A stretch of DNA of 64,000 nt, taken from assembly GCF_010668395.1 (NCBI RefSeq), contig NZ_WUEY01000006.1, positions 186,001-250,000 on the forward strand. Reading direction: 5' to 3'. Source of the stretch: Martinezella lusitana (GTDB taxonomy: Bacteria; Pseudomonadota; Alphaproteobacteria; Rhizobiales; Rhizobiaceae). A program made the position numbers and the translations under genes. The notes below the pieces were generated by a model. It saw only the letters and a list, made by a program, of their open reading frames with translations. It was not told the origin of the DNA and searched no databases. Below, piece after piece: positions 44,513-55,704 of this stretch (its first letter is position 1; the number at the start of each line of letters is the position of its first letter).

Positions 44513-45624
44513 ATCAAATCCAATGTCATGACGACGGGGCAATGGTCCGAGGCTTTCGGCCTGTCCCAGCCGACGCGCGGATAGCGCCCCACCTCCTGTC
44601 CCGGTGGAAATATGGTGCGGAAAGGCTGGCCCGACCGGACGATATCGGGAACACGCGTTGCATTGGCGCGTGCCAGAGCCGGCGACAGCCAGATATAGTC
44701 GAGTTGGCAAAGCCGCTGCTCCTGCGGCCCGCGCGCATGGTAGAGCGTCCAACGGTCGAGCGCGTCCCGTCGCCGCATCGCATTTTCGACGAAACCATCC
44801 TGGCTGAAGATATCGAGCGCGCTCCCGTTTTCCTCGTTGCGCGGTTCGAAACGATAGCCCGTGCGGCGCGTGCCGATGACATCGACCCATTCCTGGTAAT
44901 CGTTCATGTCGCCGCAGATGGCGAAATTCTTCGTCGCCGTGTGACCGGCACCGAAGCGGCTCTCGATGATGCGACGCACCGCCATCGTCTCGGCGCGGCG
45001 TATGGGCATGGTCGCGCGGCGCCCATCCATCCCTTCGCGCGCCGGCCCCATCGATTTGAGATGCACGACATAGAGCGAAAACGGCACGCCGCCGATGTGA
45101 AGATGCAGTTCCAGGCAATCGCGCTTGAAGATCTTGTCTTCCGAATGATGGCCGAGCTCCGCCAGATCATCGTTGAAAAGGCCGAAATTGCCGTACGTCA
45201 CCATGGCGTGACTCTTGATGTCGTTGAGCACGATCGGCTGGCCGTCGCGCGTCTCCTCACGCATCATCACGGCCACATCGATGCCGCGGCTGTCATTGCC
45301 CTCGATAAGGTATTTCTGCCGATAGCCGTTGCCCACCATGCGATAGAGGTAGCCGTATTCGAACGCCTGCAGCGCCGCCATGTTGTCGACTTCCTGCAGG
45401 CAGATGATATCGGCATCGGCGTCCGCGATCGCTAGCGCCGTCATCTGCCTGGTATCGTCGGTCGCGGCCACCACGCGCGCCGCCTCCAGCTGCTGATAGA
45501 CCTCCTCGTTGCGGACGTCGAAGAGTTGCAGCACGCGATCCTGGCGCAGCTGATTGCGAAAACCGGTATAATCGAAACGGGTCAGAAGGTTTTCGACATT
45601 GAAGGTCGCAAGACGCAGGGACAT
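44509..45624 (-). CDS. Endonuclease/exonuclease/phosphatase-family protein
   Basis: A 371-residue EEP-fold enzyme. Motifs are FNVENLL near the start, LQEVDNM (about 76-82), VVHLKSMG, ICGDMNDYQ (about 235-243) and the closing SDHCPVVMTL (about 358-367). No signal peptide is apparent, so the product is cytoplasmic. Start MSLRLATFN. Coupled to the NUDIX gene downstream, which suggests a shared role in nucleotide or nucleic-acid turnover; substrate not known. Confidence 0.85.
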   Translation of the reverse strand: MSLRLATFNVENLLTRFDYTGFRNQLRQDRVLQLFDVRNEEVYQQLEAARVVAATDDTRQMTALAIADADADIICLQEVDNMAALQAFEYGYLYRMVGNGYRQKYLIEGNDSRGIDVAVMMREETRDGQPIVLNDIKSHAMVTYGNFGLFNDDLAELGHHSEDKIFKRDCLELHLHIGGVPFSLYVVHLKSMGPAREGMDGRRATMPIRRAETMAVRRIIESRFGAGHTATKNFAICGDMNDYQEWVDVIGTRRTGYRFEPRNEENGSALDIFSQDGFVENAMRRRDALDRWTLYHARGPQEQRLCQLDYIWLSPALARANATRVPDIVRSGQPFRTIFPPGQEVGRYPRVGWDRPKASDHCPVVMTLDLI

Positions 45625-45675
45625 GAAGCATTCCGATTTATGAAGAAGAATGTGAGCCGGCTCATTCGGTCGGCA

Positions 45676-46671
45676 TCACCCGGCTTTGGGCGTAACGGTC
45701 GATTTGAACTTGCCCATCAGGTACGGCCCGGAAAGAACGGGCGCATATTTCGGCTCCTCGCCTGCTTTCAAACAAGACGGCAGGCAGGCGATCTCGGCAA
45801 ACCAGTTCGGTTGATGGAAGAAGGCCAGGGATTGCCGCCGCTGCATGCCGCCCTCCTCCGGCGGCGGATTGACGACGCGATGCACGGTGGAAACCCAGCG
45901 GTCGTTGGTCCAGAGCGCCATCAGGTCGCCGATGTTGATGACGAAGGCACCCTCAACAGGCGGCACCGGCGTCCAGCGACCATCGGGCGCAATAATCTCA
46001 AGCCCTTTCGAGCCTGGCTGCGGCAAAAGGATCGTCAGGCTGCCGTAATCGGTGTGCGCCCCGGCGCGAAGCTGGCCCGGTTCGGGCGGCACATGCTGCT
46101 CGGGATAGTTCAGCGCCCTTAGCGCACTGATCGGCGCGTCCACATAGGCGTCGAAGAAATGCTCGTCGAGGCCGAGCGCGGTTGCAAACACCCGCATGAT
46201 GCGGGCCGCCAGATCCTCCATCGCCCCGTAATAGGCCTTCCACGCCTGCACGAACCCTTCAGGCCCTTCCGGCCAGATGGTGGCGGCATAGCAGAAGCCG
46301 AGCGCTTCCGGATCGCTCATGCCTGCGGGAACGGAAAGCGGACCGCCATTGAAGCTTTCCTTCAGGTCCGGCGGAGTATCGACATTGCGGGATTTCGCCA
46401 GAGCTTCCGTCCCCGGCCCGAGATAGCCATAGGGATAGCCGGGATAGAGCGTCTTGGCGCGCTGCTTCACCTCGGCCGGCAGATCGAAGAACGCCTGGGT
46501 CTTCTTCCAAACTTCGGAGATAACCGCATCCGCAACGCCGTGATTGGCAATCGCCAGGAAGCCCGTCGAGCGGCATATCCGATCCACCTCCGCGCCGAGG
46601 CGCTTTTTCTCGTCGTGGCCGGCCGCCTCGAAGGCGCCGAGATCGAAAATCGGAAAGTTATGATCGGACAT
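45676..46671 (-). CDS. Isopenicillin-N-synthase-type 2OG-Fe(II) oxygenase
   Basis: A 331-residue non-haem iron dioxygenase. The iron triad is visible as H-T-D in AGAHTDYGSLTIL and the distal His in STVHRVVNP, with the 2OG-binding R-x-S in RRQSLAFF. The N-terminal DIOX_N-like part is FPIFDLGAFEAAGHDEKKRL. It lies between the endonuclease gene and an FbpABC-like transporter on the same strand. Such enzymes hydroxylate small molecules; no substrate can be given. Confidence 0.85.
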   Translation of the reverse strand: MSDHNFPIFDLGAFEAAGHDEKKRLGAEVDRICRSTGFLAIANHGVADAVISEVWKKTQAFFDLPAEVKQRAKTLYPGYPYGYLGPGTEALAKSRNVDTPPDLKESFNGGPLSVPAGMSDPEALGFCYAATIWPEGPEGFVQAWKAYYGAMEDLAARIMRVFATALGLDEHFFDAYVDAPISALRALNYPEQHVPPEPGQLRAGAHTDYGSLTILLPQPGSKGLEIIAPDGRWTPVPPVEGAFVINIGDLMALWTNDRWVSTVHRVVNPPPEEGGMQRRQSLAFFHQPNWFAEIACLPSCLKAGEEPKYAPVLSGPYLMGKFKSTVTPKAG

Positions 46672-46748
46672 GCGCGACTCCCCTTCGTGACGTCGAGCAA
46701 ATCAAGCATAGGAGACGACAGGGAACAACCATCTTGTCCCCTGCCAGC

Positions 46749-47780
46749 TCAAAGCCGCCAGGCCGAGCGGATGGCGACCGGATAGACATCGCCCGCGGCG
46801 ACTGCCTCACGGCTATAGGCCCGCAGCATCTGCCCATCCGGCATCGACAGCCGTATGGCATAGCGCTCGCCCTCATAGAGAACGGAAACGACCCGGCAGG
46901 CGATACCCTCCGCATCGGCAACCACATCCTCCGGCCGCACGAGGATATCCGTCTGCCCACAGGCTTCCGACTGTTGATCCCACATGCCTCTGAAGGCTGG
47001 CCAGTCGATGCGGCGCGGCCCGCCGTCGGGAACGGCGAGCGACAGGATGGCGCCCTGCCCGACAAGACCGCCGACCATCCGCCCCTCGGGCCGCGCATAG
47101 ATCTCGGCCGGGGGCGCCACCTGCAACAGCCGCCCCTCGGACATGACGGCGACGTCGGTGGCGAGCGCCATGGCCTCGCTCTGGTCATGCGTGACGTAGA
47201 CCATGGTGGCGCCCGAGCGCTGGTGAAACTCGCGGAACGTCTCCTCCATCTCCTTCTTGAGATGGCGGTCGAGGTTGGCGAGCGGCTCGTCGAGCAGCAC
47301 GACATCGGGCGATGTCACCAGGCAGCGAGCGAGCGCCACGCGCTGGCGCTGGCCGCCGGAGAGATCGGCGGGTCTGCGTTCCGCATAGTCGCCAAGCCGC
47401 ACGGTCGCGAGCGCCTCGCGCACCTTTTCGCGGTAGCGCTCGCCAGAGATGCCGCGCACCTTCAGCGGATAGCCGACATTGTCGGCGACGTTCATGTGCG
47501 GCCAAAGCGCGTAGGACTGGAACACCATCGCCATGTTGCGTCGTTCCGGCGGCAGCATGTTCGCGGCATCGGCCAGCAGCCGCTCGCCGAGATGAATGGA
47601 GCCCTCCGTCGGCTGCTCGAAGCCGGCTATCATTCTGAGAACGGTCGTCTTGCCGCAGCCGGAAGGACCGAGCAGCGCCAGGAAGCCGCCTTCACGGACG
47701 TCGAGCGACAAGGCATTGACGGCAGCACGGCCGCCCGTACCGAAATCCTTGCTGATGTGATTGAGGATCAGCTTCGCCAA
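46749..47780 (-). CDS. ABC ATPase of an Fe(III)/phosphonate-type importer (FbpC-like)
   Basis: A 343-residue ATPase. Walker A is GPSGCGKTT (38-46), signature LSGGQRQRV, Walker B VVLLDEPLANLD, followed by a TOBE-like C-terminal domain from about 260 (DILVRPEDV...). TTG 47780 is the likely start: GGGAG is seven bases upstream, and it overlaps the permease stop by 13 bases. The longer open frame reaching 48584 is a shadow of the permease. The system resembles FbpABC or 2-aminoethylphosphonate/spermidine importers; substrate uncertain. Confidence 0.8.
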   Translation of the reverse strand: MAKLILNHISKDFGTGGRAAVNALSLDVREGGFLALLGPSGCGKTTVLRMIAGFEQPTEGSIHLGERLLADAANMLPPERRNMAMVFQSYALWPHMNVADNVGYPLKVRGISGERYREKVREALATVRLGDYAERRPADLSGGQRQRVALARCLVTSPDVVLLDEPLANLDRHLKKEMEETFREFHQRSGATMVYVTHDQSEAMALATDVAVMSEGRLLQVAPPAEIYARPEGRMVGGLVGQGAILSLAVPDGGPRRIDWPAFRGMWDQQSEACGQTDILVRPEDVVADAEGIACRVVSVLYEGERYAIRLSMPDGQMLRAYSREAVAAGDVYPVAIRSAWRL

Positions 47781-49462
47781 GGCACCACTCCCTTCGGCAG
47801 GCGCTTGGCCATGATTTCCAGAAGCACCATCATGACGACGACCATGGCGATGACGATGACAGACATGGCGGAGGCAAGATCGGCGCTGCCGCCATCGTCG
47901 AGATTGTAGATCACGACGCCGAGCGTCTGCGTGCCCGCCGACCAGAGCAGCGCCGAAACGGTCAGCTCGTTGCAGGCAATCAGGAAGACCAGGATCACCG
48001 ATGCGCCCGCGGCCGGCGCGATCAGCGGCACGATGATATCGGCAAGGCGACGGAAGAACCCTGCGCCCGAGAGACGCGCGGCTTCCTCGAGCGCCGGATC
48101 GAGCTGCAGGAAGGCGCTCATGACCGGCTTCAGGCTGACGGCGAAGTAGGCGGAAAAATAGGCGAGTAGGATGATCCAGATCGTGCCGTAAAGCGTAACG
48201 TTGAGGATCGGCAGCGGGGCCGCAAACACCAGAATGAAGCAGACGGCGATGATGATGCCCGGAAGCGAATACGGGATCTCGATCATGCCGCCGACGATGC
48301 GGCTCAGCATATCCTTGCGCCGGGTCAGCGCATAGGCGGCGAGAACTGTCACCAGTAGGAGACCAAGCGCCGTCATGCCCGCCAGGAACAGTGAATTGGA
48401 AAAGGCGGTGCGCGTTATGCTCTGCCGAAACAGGATTTCCGTAAACGCGTTCAGCGAAGCTGTCTTGAAGGTGAGCGGCACGCCATAGGTCGGCACCAGC
48501 GCACCGGCGACCAGCGCCAGAAAGGGAGCGACGAGCATCACGAACAGGATACCGCAAAGCACCGGCATGGCAAGATAGCGCCATCGGCCAAGCGAAAAGG
48601 CAGCCGTCGCGCCGGAAATGCCGATGACGCGATAGTCCCGCCCCTTCAGGGCCCTGCCCTGCACGGCAAGCCCCGCCACGGCGATGACGGCGATCATCGT
48701 CGACAGCACGGCGATGTCGCCGAACGTGCGCGGGCCGAAATTGGAGAATTTGGTGAAGATCAGCGTCGACAGCGTATAGATCGAGGCGGGTATGCCGAGG
48801 ATCGCGGGTATGCCGAAATTGCCGATGGAAGAGACGAAGGCAATCGCGGCTCCGGCGATGACACCGGGCAGCGACAAGGGCAGGATGATATCGCGGAAGA
48901 CGCGCAGGCCGGACGCGCCCGAGAGCCTCGCAGCCTCGACGCCGTCGCGCGGCAGCGCCATCAGCCCCGCCCGCAGCGCCAGATAGACCAGCGGCGCGTG
49001 CTGAACGCCGTAAAGGAGCGCAATACCGCCGACCGAATAGAGCGGCTGCGGCGAGCCGAGCGGCGGCGCGATGTGCAGCGCTTTCAGCAGGGGGCTCGAT
49101 GGGCCGGACATCTGCACCCAGGCAAGCGCCGTCACCTGCGGCGGGATCATCATCGGCAGCACGAAAAGAAAGCCGAGAAGCCCCCTGCCGGAAAGATCGG
49201 TCAATGTCAGCAGAAAAGCAAAGAGGCAGCCGAGAGCCACGGAAACGATGGTGCCGAGCACGGCCGTTTCGATCGTATACCAGGCCGAGCGCCAGAGCGC
49301 GGGATCGGTGATGAGTTCATAGGTGCCGCCGCGCAACAGCGCCTCGATACCGGCAAGCGCCAGCCGCGCCAGCGGCAGGACGCTGAGCAGCAGCACGACA
49401 GCAACAACAAAAGGAAACAGCCAGGCCGGCTGGCTGTTTCCCTTACGCACATATCCGTACAT
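47768..49462 (-). CDS. Fused double ABC permease (FbpB-like)
   Basis: A 564-residue protein with two homologous permease halves, each about six membrane helices and an EAA loop: EAARLSGASGLRVFRDIILP (about 176-195) and EEAARLSGAGFFRRLADIIVP (about 465-485). This duplicated layout is typical of FbpB/PhnU-type iron(III) or phosphonate importers. It lies 16 bases downstream of the binding-protein gene and overlaps the ATPase. Start MYGYVRKGNSQ. Confidence 0.88.
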   Translation of the reverse strand: MYGYVRKGNSQPAWLFPFVVAVVLLLSVLPLARLALAGIEALLRGGTYELITDPALWRSAWYTIETAVLGTIVSVALGCLFAFLLTLTDLSGRGLLGFLFVLPMMIPPQVTALAWVQMSGPSSPLLKALHIAPPLGSPQPLYSVGGIALLYGVQHAPLVYLALRAGLMALPRDGVEAARLSGASGLRVFRDIILPLSLPGVIAGAAIAFVSSIGNFGIPAILGIPASIYTLSTLIFTKFSNFGPRTFGDIAVLSTMIAVIAVAGLAVQGRALKGRDYRVIGISGATAAFSLGRWRYLAMPVLCGILFVMLVAPFLALVAGALVPTYGVPLTFKTASLNAFTEILFRQSITRTAFSNSLFLAGMTALGLLLVTVLAAYALTRRKDMLSRIVGGMIEIPYSLPGIIIAVCFILVFAAPLPILNVTLYGTIWIILLAYFSAYFAVSLKPVMSAFLQLDPALEEAARLSGAGFFRRLADIIVPLIAPAAGASVILVFLIACNELTVSALLWSAGTQTLGVVIYNLDDGGSADLASAMSVIVIAMVVVMMVLLEIMAKRLPKGVVPWRS

Positions 49463-49478
49463 TCCAAATCCGGGCGGA

Positions 49479-50459
49479 TTACTTCGACGTGAAGTAGGTG
49501 GAGAAGGTCTTCAGGTCCTGATCCGTATTCTTGAGAGCATCGGCTGCATTCAACGGCAAAACCTTGATGCTGTCACGCGCCGGAAAACCTTCCGGCAGCG
49601 GCGTGCCGTTGCGGGCCGGAATATAGCCGAGCTTAAGGAAGCCTTCCTGGCCCTTTTCGGACAGGACATAATCGACGAACTTCTTGGCCGCATCGGCGTG
49701 CTGCGTACCGGCGAGAATGCCGACCGGCTCGGTGACGGCCGAAACGCCTTCCTTCGGGAACACGAATTCCAGCGGGGCGCCCTTGGCCTTTTCGCGGATC
49801 GGCATGTAATCGACGATCATGCCATAGGCCTTCTCGCCGGAAGCGACGGCCTTGAGAACCGCGCCGTTGCCGCCCGAAGCGACCGCGCCATTGTCGGCAA
49901 GGTTCTTGTAGTAGTCCCAGCCGAGGCTGCTGACGCCGGCGAGCGTCTGCGCGTGGATGAGAGCGGCACCCGAAGCAAGCGGGCTCGGCATGGAAACGAG
50001 GCCCTTGGCTTCCGGCTTCACCAGGTCCTGCCAGCTTGCCGGCTTCATTGCGGCAGCCGTGTTGTAGACGATGCCGGTCGTGATCAGCTTGGTGGAATAG
50101 TAATAGCCGTCAGCGTCGTAGAGCGAGGCGTCGTAGTTCGCGGCTTCCGGCGACTTGTAGGCCAGGAGCTTGCCGGCTTCCTTCAGGCGCTCCAGCGTCA
50201 CCGTATCGGCGATCAGCAGAACATCGGCAACGGGAGCGCCGGCCTGCATTTCAGCCTGAAGCTTGGCGATGATCTGCGGCGTGCCGTCGCGAACCCAATC
50301 GACCTTGATGCCGGGGTTGGCGGCCATGAAACCGTCGACGGTGGCCTGCGCGTCGGCGTTCGGCTGGCTGGTATAAAGAACGAGATCGGCGGCATTGGCA
50401 CCGCCGGAGAAAAAGGCGATGGCCAACAGGCCGGCAAAGGCGGAAACAAAGGTCTTCAT
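49479..50459 (-). CDS. ABC importer periplasmic binding protein (Fe(III)/AfuA-like)
   Basis: A 326-residue class II binding protein with signal peptide (FVSAFAGLLAIAFFSGGANA). Mature protein begins ADLVLYTSQPNADAQATVDGFMAANPGIKV, typical of FbpA/AfuA and 2-aminoethylphosphonate binders. The paired tyrosines of ferric-binding proteins are not obviously conserved (YYYSTKL at about 119-125 only), so iron is not certain. First gene of the three-gene importer operon. Confidence 0.82.
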   Translation of the reverse strand: MKTFVSAFAGLLAIAFFSGGANAADLVLYTSQPNADAQATVDGFMAANPGIKVDWVRDGTPQIIAKLQAEMQAGAPVADVLLIADTVTLERLKEAGKLLAYKSPEAANYDASLYDADGYYYSTKLITTGIVYNTAAAMKPASWQDLVKPEAKGLVSMPSPLASGAALIHAQTLAGVSSLGWDYYKNLADNGAVASGGNGAVLKAVASGEKAYGMIVDYMPIREKAKGAPLEFVFPKEGVSAVTEPVGILAGTQHADAAKKFVDYVLSEKGQEGFLKLGYIPARNGTPLPEGFPARDSIKVLPLNAADALKNTDQDLKTFSTYFTSK

Positions 50460-50632
50460 AAAACGTCCTCGGCTGAGTTGTAGGAAGGTTCTGTAGACGC
50501 GCGGCTTAACATGATTGTGACAGTTGAATTTGAACAGATTGCTGTTCGTATGATGATTGAAACTTGACCATCGTCATCCGGCGCTATTTTCTGAGGCACG
50601 TATTTCAGAATGGGATCGAGGAGAATAGATCG

Positions 50633-51691
50633 ATGGAATATCGCCTGCTTGGCCGCTCCGGCCTCAAAGTTTCCACCATCACCATGGGCACCATGACCTT
50701 CGGCGGAGTCGGCTGGGCAAAAACCGTCGGCGATCTCGGCGTCAAGGAAGCCAAGAAGCTTGTGGATATGTGCATCGATGCCGGCGTCAACCTGCTCGAC
50801 ACGGCCGACGTCTACTCGCAAGGCGCCTCGGAGGAAATCCTCGGCGAGATTATCGGCGGCCCGCGCAAGGACGGCGTGCTCATCGCCACCAAGGCCCGCT
50901 TCCCGATGGGCCCCGGCGTCAACGATACCGGCTCCTCCCGCCAGCATCTCATTCAGGCCTGCGAAGCGAGCCTGAAGCGCATGAAGACCGATGTCATCGA
51001 CCTCTATCAGCTGCATGAATGGGATGGCCAGACCCCGCTGGAAGAGACGATGGAAGCGCTCGACACGCTGGTTCGCCAAGGCAAGGTCCGCTACATCGGC
51101 TGCTCCAACTTTTCCGGCTGGCACATCATGAAGGCGCTCGGCGTCAGCGAGCGCGACAGGCGCGAACGCTTCGTCAGCCAGCAGATCCACTACACGCTGG
51201 AAGCGCGCGACGCGGAAAACGAGCTGGTGCCGATCAGCATCGACCAGGGTCTTGGCATCCTCGTCTGGAGCCCGATTGCCGGCGGCCTCCTCTCGGGCAA
51301 GCATCGCCGCAATCAGGCAACGCCGGAAGGCACGCGCCAGTTCGCCGGCTGGACGGAACCGCCGATCCGCGATGAAAACCGCCTGTGGAACATCGTCGAT
51401 ACGCTGGTGGAAATCGCCGAAGGTCGCGGCGTGTCGGCTGCCCAGGTGGCGCTTGCCTGGCTCATCGGCCGCAAGGGCGTGACCTCGGTCATCATCGGCG
51501 GCCGCACGAAAGCCCAGTTCAAGGACAATCTCGCCAGCGCCGAGCTCAAGCTGACGGACGAGGAGCGCAAGCGGCTCGATGACATCAGCCTGCCGCCGCT
51601 GATGTACCCATACTGGCATCAGCGCAACACCGCCAGCGACAGGTTGAGCGAGGCAGATCTCTCGCTGATCGGCCCGCATCTGACGAAATGA
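50633..51691 (+). CDS. Aldo/keto reductase
   Basis: A 352-residue NADP(H)-dependent oxidoreductase. The AKR catalytic tetrad can be seen: Asp and Tyr in DTADVYSQGASEEILG (about 55-70), Lys in LIATKARF, His in LYQLHEWDG. The C-terminal coenzyme motif is SVIIGGRTKAQFKDNL. ATG 50633 has GAGGAGA about eight bases upstream. Substrate unknown; divergent from the FbpABC-like operon. Confidence 0.88.
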   Translation: MEYRLLGRSGLKVSTITMGTMTFGGVGWAKTVGDLGVKEAKKLVDMCIDAGVNLLDTADVYSQGASEEILGEIIGGPRKDGVLIATKARFPMGPGVNDTGSSRQHLIQACEASLKRMKTDVIDLYQLHEWDGQTPLEETMEALDTLVRQGKVRYIGCSNFSGWHIMKALGVSERDRRERFVSQQIHYTLEARDAENELVPISIDQGLGILVWSPIAGGLLSGKHRRNQATPEGTRQFAGWTEPPIRDENRLWNIVDTLVEIAEGRGVSAAQVALAWLIGRKGVTSVIIGGRTKAQFKDNLASAELKLTDEERKRLDDISLPPLMYPYWHQRNTASDRLSEADLSLIGPHLTK

Positions 51692-51695
51692 AGAG

Positions 51696-51779
51696 ACTCC
51701 TTCTTCCCTCGGGGAGAAGGAGTTGCGCGGCAACGATTTCATTTCACATACGATTGCCCTTCTCCCCTCCGGGAGAAGG
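51696..51779. repeat. Pair of CTTCTCCC/GGGAGAAG palindromes
   Basis: Two palindromes of the same theme: ACTCCTTCTTCCC...GGGGAGAAGGAGT (51696-51724) and CCTTCTCCC-CTC-CGGGAGAAGG (about 51757-51779). Such CTTCTCCC palindromes are common interspersed elements in rhizobial genomes and may act as terminators between these convergent genes. Confidence 0.65.
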
Positions 51780-51785
51780 TTGAGA

Positions 51786-53015
51786 TCAGGCCGCCATCGC
51801 CCCGATCTCGCCGGCAATCAACTTGCCAAGCCGCGAAATGCCCTCTTCGATCATCTCGTCATTGGCGCAGGAGAAGCTGACGCGGAACGTATTGGCGCCC
51901 GTGCCATCGGCAAAGAAGGCCTGGCCGGGAACGAAGGCGACCTTCGCCGTCTCCAGCGATCTTGCGAGCAGCTTCGCACCATCCATGCCCTTCGGCAGGG
52001 TGACCCACACGAACATGCCGCCCTGCGGCTTCGTCCAGCTGACCCCGTCCGGCATGTATTTGGCGAGCGCCGCCAGCATACAGTCGCGACGGTGGCTGTA
52101 GGTCTTGCGGACCTTGGCGACCTGCGCGTCGAAACCGCGCTCGGCAACCTGATGGATGGCGATCTGGTTGATGGTCGATGAATGAAGATCGGCCGCCTGC
52201 TTCATCAGCACCAGCTTGCGGATGACAGGCGCATTGGCAACGACGAAGCCGACGCGAAGACCCGGCGCCAAGGTCTTGGAAAAGCTACCGCAATAGATCG
52301 TCCGGGTGTCGTTGATATGGCCCTTGCGGGCGATCTCCAGCGCCAGGATCGGCGCGATCGCCTCGCCGTCATAACGCAGCGACTGGTAGGCGGCATCCTC
52401 GATGACGGCGATATCCAGCTCTTCGGCAAGATCGAGCAGCTTCTCGCGGCCGGCCAGATCGACTGTCTCGCCGGTCGGGTTGGCGAAATCTGCCGAGAGA
52501 TAGGCGAACTTCACCCTGCCCCCCGCTTTCGTCGCGGCTGCGCTGTAGGAATCCGGCGTGCGGTTGCCGTTCGGCGTCAATTGGTCATAGGTCGGCTCAT
52601 AGGCGTTGAAGGCCTGCAGCGCGCCGAGATAGGTCGGCGCCGTGACCAGTGCCGTATCCTTCGGCGACAGGAAAAGCTTGCCGAGATAGTCGAGACCCTG
52701 CTGCGAACCGGAAACGATGAAGACGTTTTCGAGCTCACAGGACACACCGAGCGCGGCCATCTGTCCGACCAACCATTCCCGCAGCGGCTTGTAGCCTTCG
52801 CTGACCGAATATTGCAGCGCCGCGTTGACGGTCGGGCCGGAAAAAATATCGGCATAGGCCTGCTTGAATTCCGCATCCGGAAACAATGCAGGGTCGGGAA
52901 TGCCACCGGCAAACGAGATGATATCCGGCCGCTCCAGCAGCTTCAGCAGCTCACGGATTTCGGAGGCGCGCATACGGCTCGAACGCGTCGCAAAGATATT
53001 TTCCCAATTCAACAT
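51786..53015 (-). CDS. PLP-dependent class I/II aminotransferase (2-aminoadipate aminotransferase-like)
   Basis: A 409-residue aminotransferase without a DNA-binding domain. It has ISFAGGIPDPALFP (about 33-46), VSGSQQGLDYL (about 100-110), the PLP-lysine segment GSFSKTLAPGLRVGF (about 245-259) and the Arg of FRVSFSC near the end. ATG 53015 has GAGGAAG upstream. The MocR-like fold without HTH resembles LysN / 2-aminoadipate aminotransferases, but the substrate is not determined by sequence. Confidence 0.85.
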   Translation of the reverse strand: MLNWENIFATRSSRMRASEIRELLKLLERPDIISFAGGIPDPALFPDAEFKQAYADIFSGPTVNAALQYSVSEGYKPLREWLVGQMAALGVSCELENVFIVSGSQQGLDYLGKLFLSPKDTALVTAPTYLGALQAFNAYEPTYDQLTPNGNRTPDSYSAAATKAGGRVKFAYLSADFANPTGETVDLAGREKLLDLAEELDIAVIEDAAYQSLRYDGEAIAPILALEIARKGHINDTRTIYCGSFSKTLAPGLRVGFVVANAPVIRKLVLMKQAADLHSSTINQIAIHQVAERGFDAQVAKVRKTYSHRRDCMLAALAKYMPDGVSWTKPQGGMFVWVTLPKGMDGAKLLARSLETAKVAFVPGQAFFADGTGANTFRVSFSCANDEMIEEGISRLGKLIAGEIGAMAA

Positions 53016-53172
53016 GGGGCTTCCTCGTAATTTTTGGTCTTTCTGACACAAAATCACGCAACAAAAGATAAGTCAACAATGCTGACCTATTTTGTTTTCA
53101 TTGTCTCTGAGAATCGCAACTTTTCCTGATAGGAATGAGCTTCAGAAGCCAGTAGCCGAGAAAAAAGAGAGC

Positions 53173-53760
53173 ATGAGTACAGACCCGACATCATCGTTCT
53201 ACGCCGACAATGCCAGCATCTATGCCGCACGCGAACGCAACCTTCCGACAAGCCGGCTCGACGCCTTTCTTGGCACCCTTCCCGCCGGAGCATCCATCCT
53301 GGAGCTCGGATGCGGAGCCGGTCAGGATGCTGCCTACATACTGTCGCGCGGCTTCGACATTACCCCGACGGACGGTTCGGCGGAACTCGCGGGTGAAGCT
53401 GAAAAGCGGATCGGCAAACCCGTCCGGATCATGCGGTTCGAGACGCTGGACGCCAGTGCCACGTTCGACGGCATATGGGCAGAAGCCAGTCTCCTTCATG
53501 TACCGCGATCCGACCTCCCGAACATCTTCAGCCGGATTCTGCGTGCTCTGAAGGACGGCGGCATCTTCCACAGCAGTTTCAAGGCCGGCGATGCAGAAGG
53601 GCACGACACACTCGGCCGCTACTATAATTATCCCTCGGCCGAATGGCTGACCGCTCTCCTCAGCAAAGGCGGCTGGCGAGACATAGCGATGACCGAAGCA
53701 GATGGCGGCGGCTTCGACGGCAAGCCGACGAAATGGCTCTATGTCTCGGCCCGGAAATAG
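53173..53760 (+). CDS. Class I SAM-dependent methyltransferase
   Basis: A 195-residue methyltransferase with motif I ILELGCGAGQDA (about 43-54) and the acidic loop TPTDGSAEL. ATG 53173 gives a typical length; the region upstream to 53092 lacks family features. Family members of this short type include methylate-small-molecule enzymes; no substrate known. Convergent with ilvC. Confidence 0.8.
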   Translation: MSTDPTSSFYADNASIYAARERNLPTSRLDAFLGTLPAGASILELGCGAGQDAAYILSRGFDITPTDGSAELAGEAEKRIGKPVRIMRFETLDASATFDGIWAEASLLHVPRSDLPNIFSRILRALKDGGIFHSSFKAGDAEGHDTLGRYYNYPSAEWLTALLSKGGWRDIAMTEADGGGFDGKPTKWLYVSARK

Positions 53761-53761
53761 A

Positions 53762-53792
53762 AAAGGCCGGAGCTTCCGCCCCGGCCCTCCCT
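53762..53792 (-). terminator. Terminator of ilvC
   Basis: On the minus strand GGCCGG...CCGGCC is followed by TTTTC, directly after the ilvC stop. It may also serve the convergent methyltransferase gene. Confidence 0.65.
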
Positions 53793-53810
53793 TCCAGCAA
53801 TGCCGAAATC

Positions 53811-55525
<1,715 letters not shown>

Positions 55526-55544
55526 GATGGCCACTCCCAAATGC

Positions 55545-55562
55545 GTACCGTACCGTACGGTT
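55545..55562. promoter_or_regulatory. Palindromic GTACC repeat upstream of the TetR gene
   Basis: GTACCGTACCGTACGGTT contains the palindrome ACCGTACGGT (55552-55561) within three GTACC-like units, about 30 bases before the TetR start. A TetR self-operator is the simplest reading. Confidence 0.5.
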
Positions 55563-55704
55563 CGCGGCGCTTTATGCTATACGGCAAAGCGGTCGTCAAG
55601 CGGAATTCGTTGCTGCACTGCGCCAAAAAATGAGAGTGCTTGTCAGCGGATGCATGCGGCAGCTAGAGCTTGCGACGCATCTGCTTGTTCGCTGGAAAAC
55701 CCCG

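Noticed and set aside
44513..45118. N-terminal extension of the NUDIX frame
   Set aside because: It overlaps the endonuclease-like gene out of frame. The NUDIX start at 44512 is coupled by an ATGA overlap.
47781..48584. N-terminal extension of the FbpC-like ATPase frame
   Set aside because: This part lies over the permease gene in another frame and lacks family features; the ATPase begins at TTG 47780 with its own ribosome-binding site.
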